Of a stretch of DNA of 64,000 nucleotides, positions 23,487-34,200 are shown one piece after another. The notes under the pieces are model-generated. The model was not told the origin of the DNA and made no database searches. It was given only the letters and a program-made list of their open reading frames with translations. The position numbers and the translations under genes were made by a program. How positions within the stretch are numbered: position 1 is the first letter of the stretch; the number at the start of each line of letters is the position of its first letter. Origin of the DNA: Daphnia pulex (Eukaryota; Arthropoda; Branchiopoda; Diplostraca; Daphniidae); contig NC_060019.1 in NCBI RefSeq assembly GCF_021134715.1, forward strand, positions 558,001 to 622,000, in the 5' to 3' direction.

Positions 23487-26400
23487 TTATGAAATCGCGA
23501 AGTCGGCGAGTTCTTCCTCCAACATCAAGCCAGTGAAATGAGTGTGGTGGTTACCGTCATCAGCTAAATAGTTTCCCTCAATTTGCACCCAGATTTGATC
23601 GTCTTTTTTCAAGTTTAACGTCGACTGGAAGGTCAACGACAGACTACCCCCGTAGCCCTGGCTTCTTCCGATAGGATTCCCGTTCAAATAAAATCGTAAA
23701 CTTGTGTTATACCAAATCCCCGTGATTGAGAAGAAGTAAATTCCCGTTAGCGGGGCCGTGAATTTTCCTGATGTTATGTTCATGGTATTTCCCTCGTTTA
23801 CCCGCGCGAATTCGAACGGAATCGGACTGTTAATTGTGCGGCTTGTCGTATTTCTCTGGACGTGGAAATAGACGGGCGCTGATTTAATATCGGCGTATCC
23901 GATCGTTTTTTGTTTGTCTGTAAATCAAAGGCATCAAAGGATTAGACCAATCAGTCACCAGTAAAAAAGAACAAGTCGTACCGTTTCGATTAGTATAAAA
24001 GTCGCAGTAAACCATTTCCATCTTCTTTTTCGATCCTTTTACAGAATAGAATCCGCTTAATTTATGTCCCATTCGCTGCAGATCTGAACATGAGGTTGGC
24101 ATTTTACCAATGTCGACTATTTCACTCGTTCTGTCTGTTGAAATCAAATTCATTCTTTTACTCCGTTATTGTAAAAACAAACTTCATTGTTTCACCATTT
24201 AACTGGGATGTCAGATTATCGACGGCGGATTTCGTGTTTCCTAATTCCATTCTCGTTGAGGTTAAATTTGTTTGTGTCGTTTCCATAAGATCCAAAGTTG
24301 CTAAATCATTTCATTTTTTATTAAACAAATTTTATAATTTAAAAAAGTATACCTACCACTTAGGTCTTTTCTCAGATTATCTTCGACTTCTTTTAGTTCG
24401 TGACTAAATCGTTGCACGTATACTGCAAACATTAATGAAAAAAAGTACTCTAGTTTAATTAAATTAATTTTTTTTAAATAAAAACTGTAAATTTTTACTA
24501 GGAAAAAAAATAGTTCGCTATTATATTCAGAAATTCAAAAAATAAAGATTAGTTTTTCACGTTGACTTATTGTTATAAGTCAACGTCCGGTTTACCTTTG
24601 AGTTCAGTTGATAATTTTCCGGCACTGGTCTTGATCTCAATGATATCTTCTCTCAATTCTTTTCCAGTTGCTAAATTTATAGAAAAGGTTAAATTGCATT
24701 TCTTTTTCTAACTAAAAAATTTAATACAATTTAACTTTGTTGATAAATCACGGACGTTTTTGCTGAAATTGTTCTCCAACTCGGTTTTGGTTTTCATCAA
24801 CTCCTGCTTACACGCTGTGTGTAATTAGAAACACAATTAAATGTAAAAAGGAAACAGACTTTTCTTACCATTTCTTGAATAATAAAAGAGCCTACCTTCT
24901 GATTTATTAGTTAAATCTATTACATCAGTCTTCAAATGACCAAGTTCGGTATTCGTTTTCACCAACGTCATCACAGTGTCTGCAATTTTGTTTCGGAAAA
25001 TTTTTCAACAGTTTCGTTAATGTCAGAAATTGTTTTTAACCTTTGAGTTCCTCCTTGAGATTATTCCATTCGTCAGTGACAGTCAATTCGGCATGTTCTA
25101 CAAATTTGATTGACGCCGACAGTTCAGCGTTTGTGTAACGGACGCGGACGTTGCGATCCTGAAAGGATTGGGAATCACTAAATTTGCCCAAATTGATTTG
25201 GCTCAGTTGCATGGGTTTGGGCACAAATTTTTCTTCGTCCCATTGGACGTGGTTTTTACTTTCTTGTAATAACCTTTTCACATCTTCTTTCGAAATTTCA
25301 ACCCGTCCGGAACTGTCAGAATCGTTTGCCATTTCCCTTGAAATGGTCAAACTGATTGTGTCCACATCAGTCCAACTGTTTGAGTCGTAGTTGTGATGAA
25401 ATTTTTCTTTATTCTCAAAAGTTCTGTTTAGCTCATCCGACTGATTTTTGACGAGTTCCCATTTCTCCATTTGTTTGAGGTTGAATTGCACCTCTCGTCT
25501 TTTCTCGACGCCTTTATTACTTGAAGTTGATTTTTCTGTTTGCTTCACCACTTTTTGAAACATGTCCGCCAGTTTCTTCCGAGTTTCGGTGCTCAGTTTA
25601 TTGACGATTTCGTTCAAAATTCTCGTTGTCCTGTCAGGCCGGTAATTGTCTTCGTTCCAGAAAACAGAGTTCCACATTTCGTCACTTTGTTCTTTAATGG
25701 TCGTCCTGGACATGACCAACAAATCCTTTAGAAAAGAATAGATTATAATCTCCGCGTCTGAGGAGCCGACTTCGGAGTCAGCAAATGTGTTCATTTGAAT
25801 TTTGTTGGCCATTTCCGTCAGCATTTTTCTCTCGTCGTTGTTCGAGAGAAAAACTTCGTTTTGGCCCCCAAATTTCTGTAAAAGTCTGGTGACCATTTGG
25901 CCTGAAGTAACACTGTCGACATTGATGGTGGCCTGTTTGATGTGCGACGCCTCCGATGACAAACTGTAGAAGAGTTCAAAGTGGTCAAAATGCTCGGGAA
26001 CGGATCGCATTTCACTGGCCATTTCGTCGCAGAATTTCTGGTCATAACAAGACAGAGAAATCCTCAGGGTTTTGCTCTTTTCATACTTTGTCCACTCCGG
26101 TAGTGAATAATCCACTGTTGGTCTTTTGCTTTTGAGGATAAACTTTTCTAAGGGAATGACTCTCACTTTATTGGATTTGATTTCATGGCCCACTATTTCA
26201 CTCAAATATTTCACAACTTGTTTTTGGACTTTGTCGTTCCACATTTCAATGCGGAATCTCATCTCTGGCTGTTTCGTAATCCTGTTGTAAGTACTCACTG
26301 CACTTTGGTTGTCCAACAGCCCAATGGGTGAATAGAAATATTTTTTCTCGCTGGCAGCAGTCGCCGATTTCTTGTTGTTTGTGTGTTCGTAAATGTCGAT

Positions 26401-26568
26401 GAAAAAGTTGCCGTACTCCATCGAAGTGAACGGATCCGGTGAGATTTGCAGTTTGGTCCAAGAAGAACAAACGCTGGGGTTGCCGTCTGATTGGCAATTA
26501 CAGCAGCAAACGGAATAAACCAAAAAAATGGTGACGATGCACCTCGTCACAATTGCGGCCATTCCCAT
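23487..26568 (-). CDS. Secreted coiled-coil protein with C-terminal C1q domain
   Basis: Eight exons join in frame to 842 residues: 26568-25041, 24979-24896, 24814-24728, 24670-24596, 24422-24357, 24300-24196, 24134-23982, 23917-23487. Every intron is phase 1. Exon 1 gives a signal peptide (ATG at 26568, hydrophobic to about residue 25) and a 480-residue region I cannot assign, with NQSAVSTYNR at about residue 88. Exons 2-6 each encode one coiled-coil piece. Exon 7 (about 650-699) has CSDLQRMGHKLSGFYSV and VYCDF, like the start of a fibrinogen-like domain. Exon 8 is a C1q domain with the signature GKFTAPLTGIYFF and a Gly-Leu-Met-Leu end. C1q-domain proteins generally form trimers and bind ligands in immunity or matrix; that role here is inference. 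The exon 3 donor (AATT|gtatta) is the least certain site. N-terminal MACPF or toxin-type folds were not recognised. Confidence 0.85.
24559..24586. repeat. Perfect 12-bp hairpin in intron 4 of the C1q gene
   Basis: ACGTTGACTTAT at 24559-24570 and ATAAGTCAACGT at 24575-24586 pair exactly around a TGTT loop. It begins 9 bases downstream of the exon 4 donor in transcript sense. Confidence 0.75.
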
Positions 26569-26800
26569 TCAAAAAATGTGCTGTATAGAATTATTCGTGC
26601 TGAGGCTAAAATTAAAACAGTAAAATGAATTTTTGAAGCATTTCCACTTAGAAATGAATCAAGTTTACCGATTTGTAGATCAGAATATACGACAGCAAAA
26701 GTTAAATGAAGAAGAAATGGTGTCAGCTATATTATTGCTGTTTTATTGACGCGGCGGTTGAATTTACAACTGAATGAGGACACGGCCAATTTAACGCGTA

Positions 26801-26822
26801 TTTATACAGAAATATGACGTCA
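26801..26822 (-). promoter_or_regulatory. TATA box with adjacent palindromic CRE, C1q gene
   Basis: On the minus strand TGACGTCA (26822-26815) is followed 8 bases later by TATAAAT (26806-26800). The exact 8-bp palindrome is the consensus for CREB/ATF-type factors. The TATA box is about 235 bases before the ATG. An acceptor-like TTTTAATTTTAG (ending near 26606) suggests a short 5' UTR intron, but I could not fix its donor. Confidence 0.5.
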
Positions 26823-27424
26823 GACTCATCATTCGAATTGGGTTTTTCCAGTGCCTCTTTGCAGTGCAGTTAGTACGAGTGTTGCGATTAAAGTCCAGGA
26901 TCGAGTGGACGATAAAACAGAAGTGTCATTTGATATTCATGTCGAGCTTTCAATTTATAAACAGAACGTTCTGGGTATTAAATGTTGATAAATGTTGGAA
27001 TATTTTCGGGAAAAAAAAATGAAAAACGAAGATCCTTTTTGCGTTGTGTCAACAAAATTTGTAGTCGACTAATTCAACGAAATCAAATCTTTTCAGATGG
27101 ATCCGTCTTTTGGAACTTTGAAACGATTTCTTTTAAAAAATCTCACAAGTTTTAGGAATGGACATTGATTTATATGATGACGAGAATTTATCACGGTTGA
27201 TTTTCCTTTTTAGACATGAAATTTCTGTAGTGGGATGATGTAAAAAATCTGGTTATGCCATTGGCCTGAAGAGAACAAATTCATTTATTTTTCAAGCGGC
27301 CGTTTGTTTGACTTTTCCAACTAAATCTTACGAGTGCCATACTTTTGATGGCTGTTGGAACAGGGAAAATGTTATGTAATATTGTGTAGCTTTTTTCTAA
27401 CCATCCCCTCCCAATCGACCCAAC

Positions 27425-27515
27425 TGGGAGGTGGCGCATCTAGCGCTCAGAGTTTGAAACGTCGAGCTCCCGATCTATGCCATTCGCATTGTAAGCGAAC
27501 CGTTATACCACTAGA
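27425..27515 (-). pseudogene. tRNA-like relic (degenerate)
   Basis: On the minus strand TAGTGGTATAACGG fits the tRNA A box. It is followed by a perfect 5-bp anticodon stem (TTCGC and GCGAA) with a 7-base loop TTACAAT, then GTTTCAAACTC, which resembles a B box. The acceptor stem and the T-arm do not pair properly, so this is not an intact tRNA. It may be a tRNA pseudogene or the head of a tRNA-derived SINE. Confidence 0.35.
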
Positions 27516-27554
27516 TTTTTATTTGAATAGCCAATGATTTTATTGAGCCGATGG

Positions 27555-27705
27555 TCGAAATTTCCATTTCAGATTGTTTGTTCATTAGGAGGGAGAAGGG
27601 GGTTTAAGTAATAGTTGTTGGTAAAGAGTGTTATAATAACAAGCAAATAAAAGTTGCTGTAGGGGAAGTTGAGAAGTAATAAAGAGTTATTTGCATTTCC
27701 CGTTT
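27555..27705 (+). repeat. Direct repeat (partner 29065-29215)
   Basis: Both copies share CGAAATTTCCATTTCAGATT, AAGCAAATAAAAGTTG, GTAGGGGAAGTT and AGAGTTATTTGCATT or AGAGTCATTTGCATT, in order. They are 1.5 kb apart in the same orientation. No ORF is common to both. Confidence 0.75.
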
Positions 27706-29214
27706 AGTTTTCTCTCTTTAATCTTTTTCCCACCTGTGGTCGCCAGAAGTTCTACCAGTGAGTCTTCTAGTCAACACTCAACACACACCAACTGCGAACT
27801 CAAATTAAGGACAGACATTTTTTTTTTCGAAACTGTGTGTTTTTATATTCCTTTATTCCGTGTATTCCGTAAACTGTGCGAAAAATGGTAACGTTTATGA
27901 CGTACGCCAATGAAAAACAGACATTTTCTCTTTTTAAGCAGAATCGTAGGGTATAGTGATCACTTTGACTTTGTTTGCATATTTTTTTAATGTTAAGCCG
28001 CTGGTCATTTTCACTTGCAATTCGATAAGTGTCAAATATTTTTTAAAATTCGAACTGAATTCTTTTTATTCGTCAACTAAATGAAAGTGTGATGGCAAGA
28101 AGTGCCACATGAAATCATTATTTTTTATTAAGTCGGCACACACAATCAAAAGAAAATAGTGAGAGCTTTTCTCTTCTGAAGTGAAACAGGTCATTTATGC
28201 TGTTAATGTACAATGTTAATGTATGTAATGTACATGTACAATCAATCGTTTACCATTCGGTCTGACGCGTATTAGGTTTATTCCTATTTAAAATTCATTG
28301 ATGCTGCAGCGAGGTTATTTCAAGCTGTGTTTCGTTGTCATGTTTCGTCATTTATTGTCCGTTGCTTCCGTTGAACGATGAACCTTCTTACAGCTCATCA
28401 CATTTTGAATCGATCTCTTTTTCTCTCTGGGTTGGACCAAGTCTAGTCGGGCCACTATACATGCCGGTAGAAATGCTGGTGCTTTCTTCGTATGTTTTAA
28501 TTCGCTGGTCATTTTCATTTTTCGACCAATGTTGGCTTTACTGGCTATCCGCAAAGGGGGGCAGACATTCGACCTGCTCGTTAGTTGTCACATCCACACG
28601 CAAAGCATATAGGGATACCTTTTGATTTCAATTTGTTTTCGTCCACCTCAAAGCAGAGTTGAATCATTTAAAGACGCACTCTGGCTTTTATTGTCAATTG
28701 GTCGAGGCATTGGAGGCTTTCGCAATCATCACTTAGAAATCTGTACTCTACTTGGATATTGTAAAATTGACGTTATTGAATATTAAAGTGACGTTGACAA
28801 AGAGTCCTAAAGTCTAGACTTGCTAATTAAACATTGTCAGTAGATTAAAGAATTAAACCAATCAGTAACCAATCAGTAGGCTACTCATGGAACCGATTTA
28901 CTGGATTCTCAAGCAACTCTTGAATTCAAATTTTGCTCCTTCTCACGGAATGATGTACAAAAAGTTGGTGGCCTGCGCCAACCATTGTACACGCGCGATG
29001 GGGAATGGTTTCGACGAATAACAGAAGATAGCCATCAGTGGCGTTTTATTAATACCGATTAATACGATAGGCGAAATTTCCATTTCAGATTTTTGTATTT
29101 TTGGGACCTGGAGAAGAGGGTACTACATACTACAAGAAGGGCGTTGAAAAAGCAAGCAAATAAAAGTTGTAGGGGAAGTTTAGAAGTCTATAAAGAGTCA
29201 TTTGCATTCACAAG

Positions 29215-29830
29215 TCATTTCCGGTCCTTTTTCTTCCAGTCACTTTCTTTCCTTTTCTTCTTCCGGTCATTTCTCTTCTAGTCATATTCTTCCAGGTTTG
29301 TCTTCCGTTTCATTTACTCTGCATCGCGTCTTTTCCCTCACGTCACGTCAGTCAAAATGGGAGGCAGTTCATCAATTTGTGAGTTGACATTTAGTTCGTC
29401 CGCTTCTGGTACTACATCGCATCTGGTACTACGTCTTCCGCAACGTGCTCTGCTTCTGCTGGACCTGCTTCTTCTTCGAATTGTTGCAGGTCTGTTGGTG
29501 CGGGTGGATCTTGTTTTGTTTTCTTGTTTTTCTGTCGTCCGTCGACAGTCAAATATTTTTCAACAATTTGTTTGGATCGTGTTTCCATCTCTTAAATCTT
29601 TTTCCGGTCATTTTTTTTGCCTCATTCACTTTCTTCCATATGTTCTATTTCCGGCCATTCTTCTTCCCGTCACATCTTTCCGTGTTATTCATCCGGTCCA
29701 TTTCTTCCAGTCACTTTCCTCCGTGTACTCCTTCTGGCCATTCTTCCAGTCGCATCTTTCCTGTTTTCCCTTTCCATCCTCGTCATTTTCTTCCGGTCCT
29801 ATTTCGTTCATTTGCGGAATTCCTTTCTTA
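29215..29830 (-). repeat. Degenerate minisatellite beyond the Lys-rich gene
   Basis: The plus strand carries a loose repeat of about 20-30 bases built on TTCTTCCxGTCA or TTCTTCCGGTC. It covers most of 29215-29330 and 29590-29815. Units vary in spacing and sequence. It stops within about 20 bases of the stop codon of the Lys-rich gene (29836), so the 3' UTR of that gene is probably built of these repeats. Confidence 0.65.
29412..29517 (-). pseudogene. Decayed partial copy of the Lys-rich gene
   Basis: On the minus strand a 34-codon frame reads DPPAPTDLQ, FEEEAGPAEAE and then a VPDA-type end before a TAG. It matches NPPEPDLQ, EEKAGPAEAM and DVPEA in the intact gene (about 30290-30390). The similarity stops at both sides and the frame is closed by the stop at 29412-29414. 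This is a fragment of a duplicated copy and not an exon of the neighbour, which is complete by itself. Confidence 0.7.
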
Positions 29831-29835
29831 GTCAT

Positions 29836-31248
29836 CTACTTTTTCTTAAACCTGTCCATCATTTTCTTGACTGGATTTTTAGTTTTTTTTTTCGTCGCCT
29901 TTTCCTTATCTTTATCAGTTTTAACTTTATCGGGTTTTTTTGTAGGTTCTTTTTTTCGTTTATCAGTCTTGTTTTTCACGAAAGTATCCACTACTTGTTT
30001 TGTTTTTTTTGCTTTGTTTTGTACCTGGTCAGCAAAGTTTTTTGAACCTGTTTTGATTTTTTCGCCCGCTTTTTTACCAGTTTCAAAAAATGAACTCAAC
30101 ATCGATTTCGTTTGTTTTTTTACGGTTGGATTTGGATTTAACCTCTCTGTCGTCTGTGGGTTTTTCTTGTTTGGTGTTTTTGTAAAGGGTCTCGTTATGC
30201 TTGTCCAAAGGGACGCGCCAAATCCTTTTTTGCTTTTCGAGACATTCTGATTCGGGGTGTCCGTTTCATCATCGGGTGAAACGATTGGTAGGCCTATTGC
30301 TTCCGGTACATCGACGTCTCCCACAACGGGCATTGCTTCTGCGGGACCTGCTTTTTCTTCTTGCAGGTCTGGTTCGGGTGGATTTTTTTGTTGTGATTGA
30401 TCGGGGTGATCGGCTGGTACGGCAGGTGCATCATCTGGATCATTGCTGGTTGGCATAGGGTTTTCCATATGTGGATGTGCTTCATCAGCCGGATCTCTTG
30501 GGGTATCCGGTCCGGGATATTCCGGTTCGGGATCCTTCATATCATTCTCTCGTGGGATGGGATCCCGGAATGGGATTTCCCATTTAACAGATTTTGGTAC
30601 ACAATGGGCGCTAGGCCTACTTCTTGGTGTTTCGCACGTTTTCGTTGGGGAATTAGTGTTGGGGGATCTAGTGTTTGATGGAGTGATGTTAATCACCGTG
30701 CCCAGGTAATAATTTTTCACTACCGGAATCATCCCAGCTGGTTCTCGCCCGGAATGATGGTGCTGGTGACTTTCGTTACCTTCAGGTTGTTGATGATGAT
30801 GATGCCTATTGTGACGGCTAGGTCTATTTACTACATCGCTCAACAAATCTGATTGGCCCGGCCAACGATTTTCCGTCGGCCTACTTACCGGATGGTTTTC
30901 AATTCCATCGTACCCGGTTTGATTTTGTACCCCGTTCGGCCCACGTGAGACCTGGGCTGGTTCGCGGCCGGTATTATCACGATTATCAGTTGGGACATGG
31001 CTTGTTCGGGTATTGTAATAGTTGTACACGTACACGTTACAGTTTGTTAAAACTATATTTGGTGTAATAGTTGCAGGCAATAGGTTAGTATTGCCTGTAG
31101 TCGGGTTTGCTGGCATTGTTGATATGCCGCTTGGGGAAGTCTGAAAACTGGGATTGTTGGTACTGTCTCCATTTATCAGCATTCCGTTGCTGAATGGGAT
31201 GCCAACGTTATTAGACATGTTTCGTCCTGTTTTTCTTGTGGTAAACAT
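29836..31248 (-). CDS. Intronless Lys-rich, disordered protein of unknown function
   Basis: One uninterrupted frame of 470 residues from ATG 31248, with a second ATG at codon 11. There is no signal peptide and no known domain. Residues about 1-190 are Asn/Thr/Pro/His-rich with a His run (about 150-155). Two short hydrophobic patches share a look: VLTNCNVYVYNYYNTRTS (about 66) and VKNYYLGTVINITPSNTRS (about 180). The middle (about 220-330) is acidic and Pro-rich. The last 130 residues are Lys-rich and likely helical in part (ETGKKAGEKIKTGSKNFA), ending in basic KKMMDRFKKK, reminiscent of histone H1 tails or LEA proteins only in composition. Missing introns in a region of intron-rich genes could mean retrocopy origin. 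A TATA box is at 31292-31299. I do not recognise the gene. Confidence 0.7.
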   Translation of the reverse strand: MFTTRKTGRNMSNNVGIPFSNGMLINGDSTNNPSFQTSPSGISTMPANPTTGNTNLLPATITPNIVLTNCNVYVYNYYNTRTSHVPTDNRDNTGREPAQVSRGPNGVQNQTGYDGIENHPVSRPTENRWPGQSDLLSDVVNRPSRHNRHHHHQQPEGNESHQHHHSGREPAGMIPVVKNYYLGTVINITPSNTRSPNTNSPTKTCETPRSRPSAHCVPKSVKWEIPFRDPIPRENDMKDPEPEYPGPDTPRDPADEAHPHMENPMPTSNDPDDAPAVPADHPDQSQQKNPPEPDLQEEKAGPAEAMPVVGDVDVPEAIGLPIVSPDDETDTPNQNVSKSKKGFGASLWTSITRPFTKTPNKKNPQTTERLNPNPTVKKQTKSMLSSFFETGKKAGEKIKTGSKNFADQVQNKAKKTKQVVDTFVKNKTDKRKKEPTKKPDKVKTDKDKEKATKKKTKNPVKKMMDRFKKK

Positions 31249-31290
31249 TCAGAAAGAATTGTGTGTGTGGTACCCTCGTGTCGAAGCGCC

Positions 31291-31299
31291 CTTATATAA
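31291..31299 (-). promoter_or_regulatory. TATA box of the Lys-rich gene
   Basis: TTATATAAG on the minus strand, about 45 bases before the ATG, implying a very short 5' UTR of roughly 15-20 bases and no upstream intron. Confidence 0.55.
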
Positions 31300-34200
31300 C
31301 CTCGTATCCACAGTTCCCTTTTGCAACTGCAATCCTGTGGGATTTTTCATTTACAGTTAAATACCCTTGCAAGCTATTTACGTTTAGTTTGCTCAACTTA
31401 TATTTTCATATTTTTACACTTTAAGTTCAATGATTAAAATTTAAAAATAACGACCTATTCCTTAAATAACTGCAAAATTAAAATGCAATTCTCGTTGTTG
31501 GCTTGTTGCGTCATGGTTGCGCAATCAAAGATTGTGTCATCACGGCGATGCTATAGACATCTGGTGGAGATTCGTTTGGTTAATCGCATGATTTTTCAAT
31601 AATCATAATAATTCCATAACCATAATCACCCAACAAGCAATAGCATATCTGGTCAGAGTAAAATAGCGATAATAGATAATCATTAGCTAATACTTCAGTT
31701 ACTCTGATTCTGTTAACTCACACGAACGATGAGCCTGCCCACCCATCTCAGCAAGGACAAATAATGTTTTGTTTTTGTTTTTGCTTTTTTTTTCGATGGA
31801 AAACGTGATTAAAAGTTACACTTTTCTCATACATGCGACCTTTCGATGGGCCTGTTAAATGCTCCCATTTTGATTTGAATCAATTTCTTTTTCTCTCATC
31901 AATGTGCCGTGACGAGATGTAGACTGACGGATCAATCTTATCACCTTGTTCTTGTTTTATTTACAGTCTTTGACGGCTATCCATTTTCGTGGGTGCTGCT
32001 AGGCGTTTAAATCTTTCTATGTTTTAATTCAGAATCTGTATTTGATTTGCCATCACTGAATAAATCTCAGGGAAAATTGAATATGATATTTTGGTTGCCA
32101 CAAATTTGGATTGGACTTGCGGCAAATATTTAGAGAAGGGGCTGTCGCTTTCGTTGAGCAAATGACTCACATCAATGTTTTCAAAAACAATTTATTGTTT
32201 GATTCAGAATATTGCCTAAAATTAATTGCCTGTTAATTCCAAATCCACGGAAAATAAAAGGGCGCAGGAAGTCATAAAATTATTTTATTGTTGCGCGATC
32301 AAAGAATCACGGCGACGCCATGGTCCTATGGCCCTCTGGCGACGTCGGTTAATTATGTTTCCCAAGATCTGAATTTTTTTCAAACTTTCGTGCTAGGGGT
32401 ATGAGAAATGGGTTATCACGATTCAGAGATAGAACGGTTTCTAAACCGACGGGAAACCGCAATTTGCAATGATGAGTGAGAGCGGTGAGATGTGTTTTTT
32501 TTAGAACCTGGCAATGTTGCACATCAAAATGTCATCCAGAATCCCAGATGGCCAGATTTGATTGTTTTTGTTTGCAAAGCAAACAAGATAGTTTTTACTT
32601 AAAAAGTAAAAACGATGTCGTGCTTGTATCGTGGAAGAACTATGTGGTATGTCTAAGTATTGCTGTTAATTAAACTGTAAGAATGAATTACATAAACAAA
32701 GAAAGTCAGTTGCATCAGAGATGTAAATGTTTTGCCTAGTAAAATGGTTATATACTTTTAGATCAGCTTAGCTCCTTGTGTCATAGAAACATGTCATTAT
32801 TTAACCCTTTAAATTTGTATCCAAAGCTACCACAAATGCCACTTTGTTTCGTTCATGGCCTAAATTCAGAGAGAAAAGTAATCTCTGTTTGAGGTAAAAT
32901 TTATCATTTAGCTAGAATTCAATCAAAGAAATTAAGGTGAATTTTTATATACTTTCTAGCTGTGTAGTTATAATTTGTGATTCTATGTTTTCTGAAACTA
33001 GGTTCAGAGAGCTCCAGTGATTGATACTGTCCATTTGATTTGCCGAGAGCTTAACAGACAGATAACAATAGATGTAAAAAAAAAATCTCTTGTCAGGAAT
33101 ATTGGAATGACTGTTCTAGATCCTGCTTTACATAGTTTAGATATTGGGCTTGTTTTGATTCCTATTATCTTGTGGCCTTGTGGGGGTTATAGTTTAATTT
33201 AGGCTTTGATCTTTTAGTGAAGCCTTATTGGCGATTAAAAATTTACAGAAACTGTCCTGTTTACCTTTCTTTTATCATTCCCTAATGGAGAAAAACAGGC
33301 TCACTGACTAGCCATACTTGACACTAACTGTAAAGTGATGCATTGAAAGTGAATGAACTATTCCAAATCTCTAATTAAAAACCGAAAATGATTTTGGATC
33401 AATTACTTCTGTTTTTAACAGTCCAGTGTCCCCATGGTCCATGGAAACCCCTTTGGTTGACAAATTGCATAGACCTTGTTCTCGGAGACTGTGACAGTTG
33501 GTATCAGATAACGAAATATTTTATTGTTGCATCTTCATCTTTATGTGCAATTATCTTTTTGCGCAGCCAAGTCTTATTAGTGAATCATGATAATGAAGCC
33601 TTCATCAAATCAGATTATTTGCTGCTATTTAGTGGAAAACGAGAAAGAACAAAGAAGGTCGCCAATCCGAAGGTTGTAGTTTCCACCACTTGAGTTCTGA
33701 TTTTGGACGATCTAGGATTGATTGATTTGAGGTATTGTTGATTGTCGCTACCATTTTGTTTTAAAATATCATGAAATAATTGAAACTTGTCTTTTCAGAT
33801 TCATCCGTCGCTACTGTTCCATGGACTAAATTCACTGGGGAAAACTGACACTGTTGGCTGCTGCTCGAGTCAATTTGCTGTACAGCATTCCGAAAAAAGG
33901 TTAAAAGATTCATTTCGATTCATTTTTCACTTATTTTTTTTTTACTTTGTCGACTAATTAGCAATTTCTTGATAAGACAACTGATACTAGAAAATGATAC
34001 TATGGACTGCTAGGAGGTTGCTTGGCAGATGGCAGTGTGTTGCTACAACTGCAATGGTATAGAGATATTATTCTTTGAACACAACTTTCTCAAACTTTTT
34101 GCAGAAAAGTAGAATATATTCTGTTTGTTTTTCTTTGACACATTTTAATTGATAGAAATTTATAGATGGTTTACTAATTGGTGTAATTTTTTCCCACAGT

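Larger units (their letters stand above)
26840..29210. other. Intergenic DNA between the C1q and Lys-rich genes
   Basis: Apart from the repeats and the tRNA-like relic listed separately, I see no gene. Short ORFs such as 28335-28625 lack domains and splice partners. Confidence 0.5.

Noticed and set aside
25041..26568. MACPF or perforin-type domain in exon 1 of the C1q gene
   Set aside because: No recognisable signature motif was seen; the region is left unassigned.
29357..30250. Plus-strand 297-codon open frame rich in Phe, Ser and Leu
   Set aside because: It is the antisense of the Lys-rich coding region and the polypyrimidine minisatellite; composition alone explains its length, and the minus frame has a promoter and a matching relic copy.
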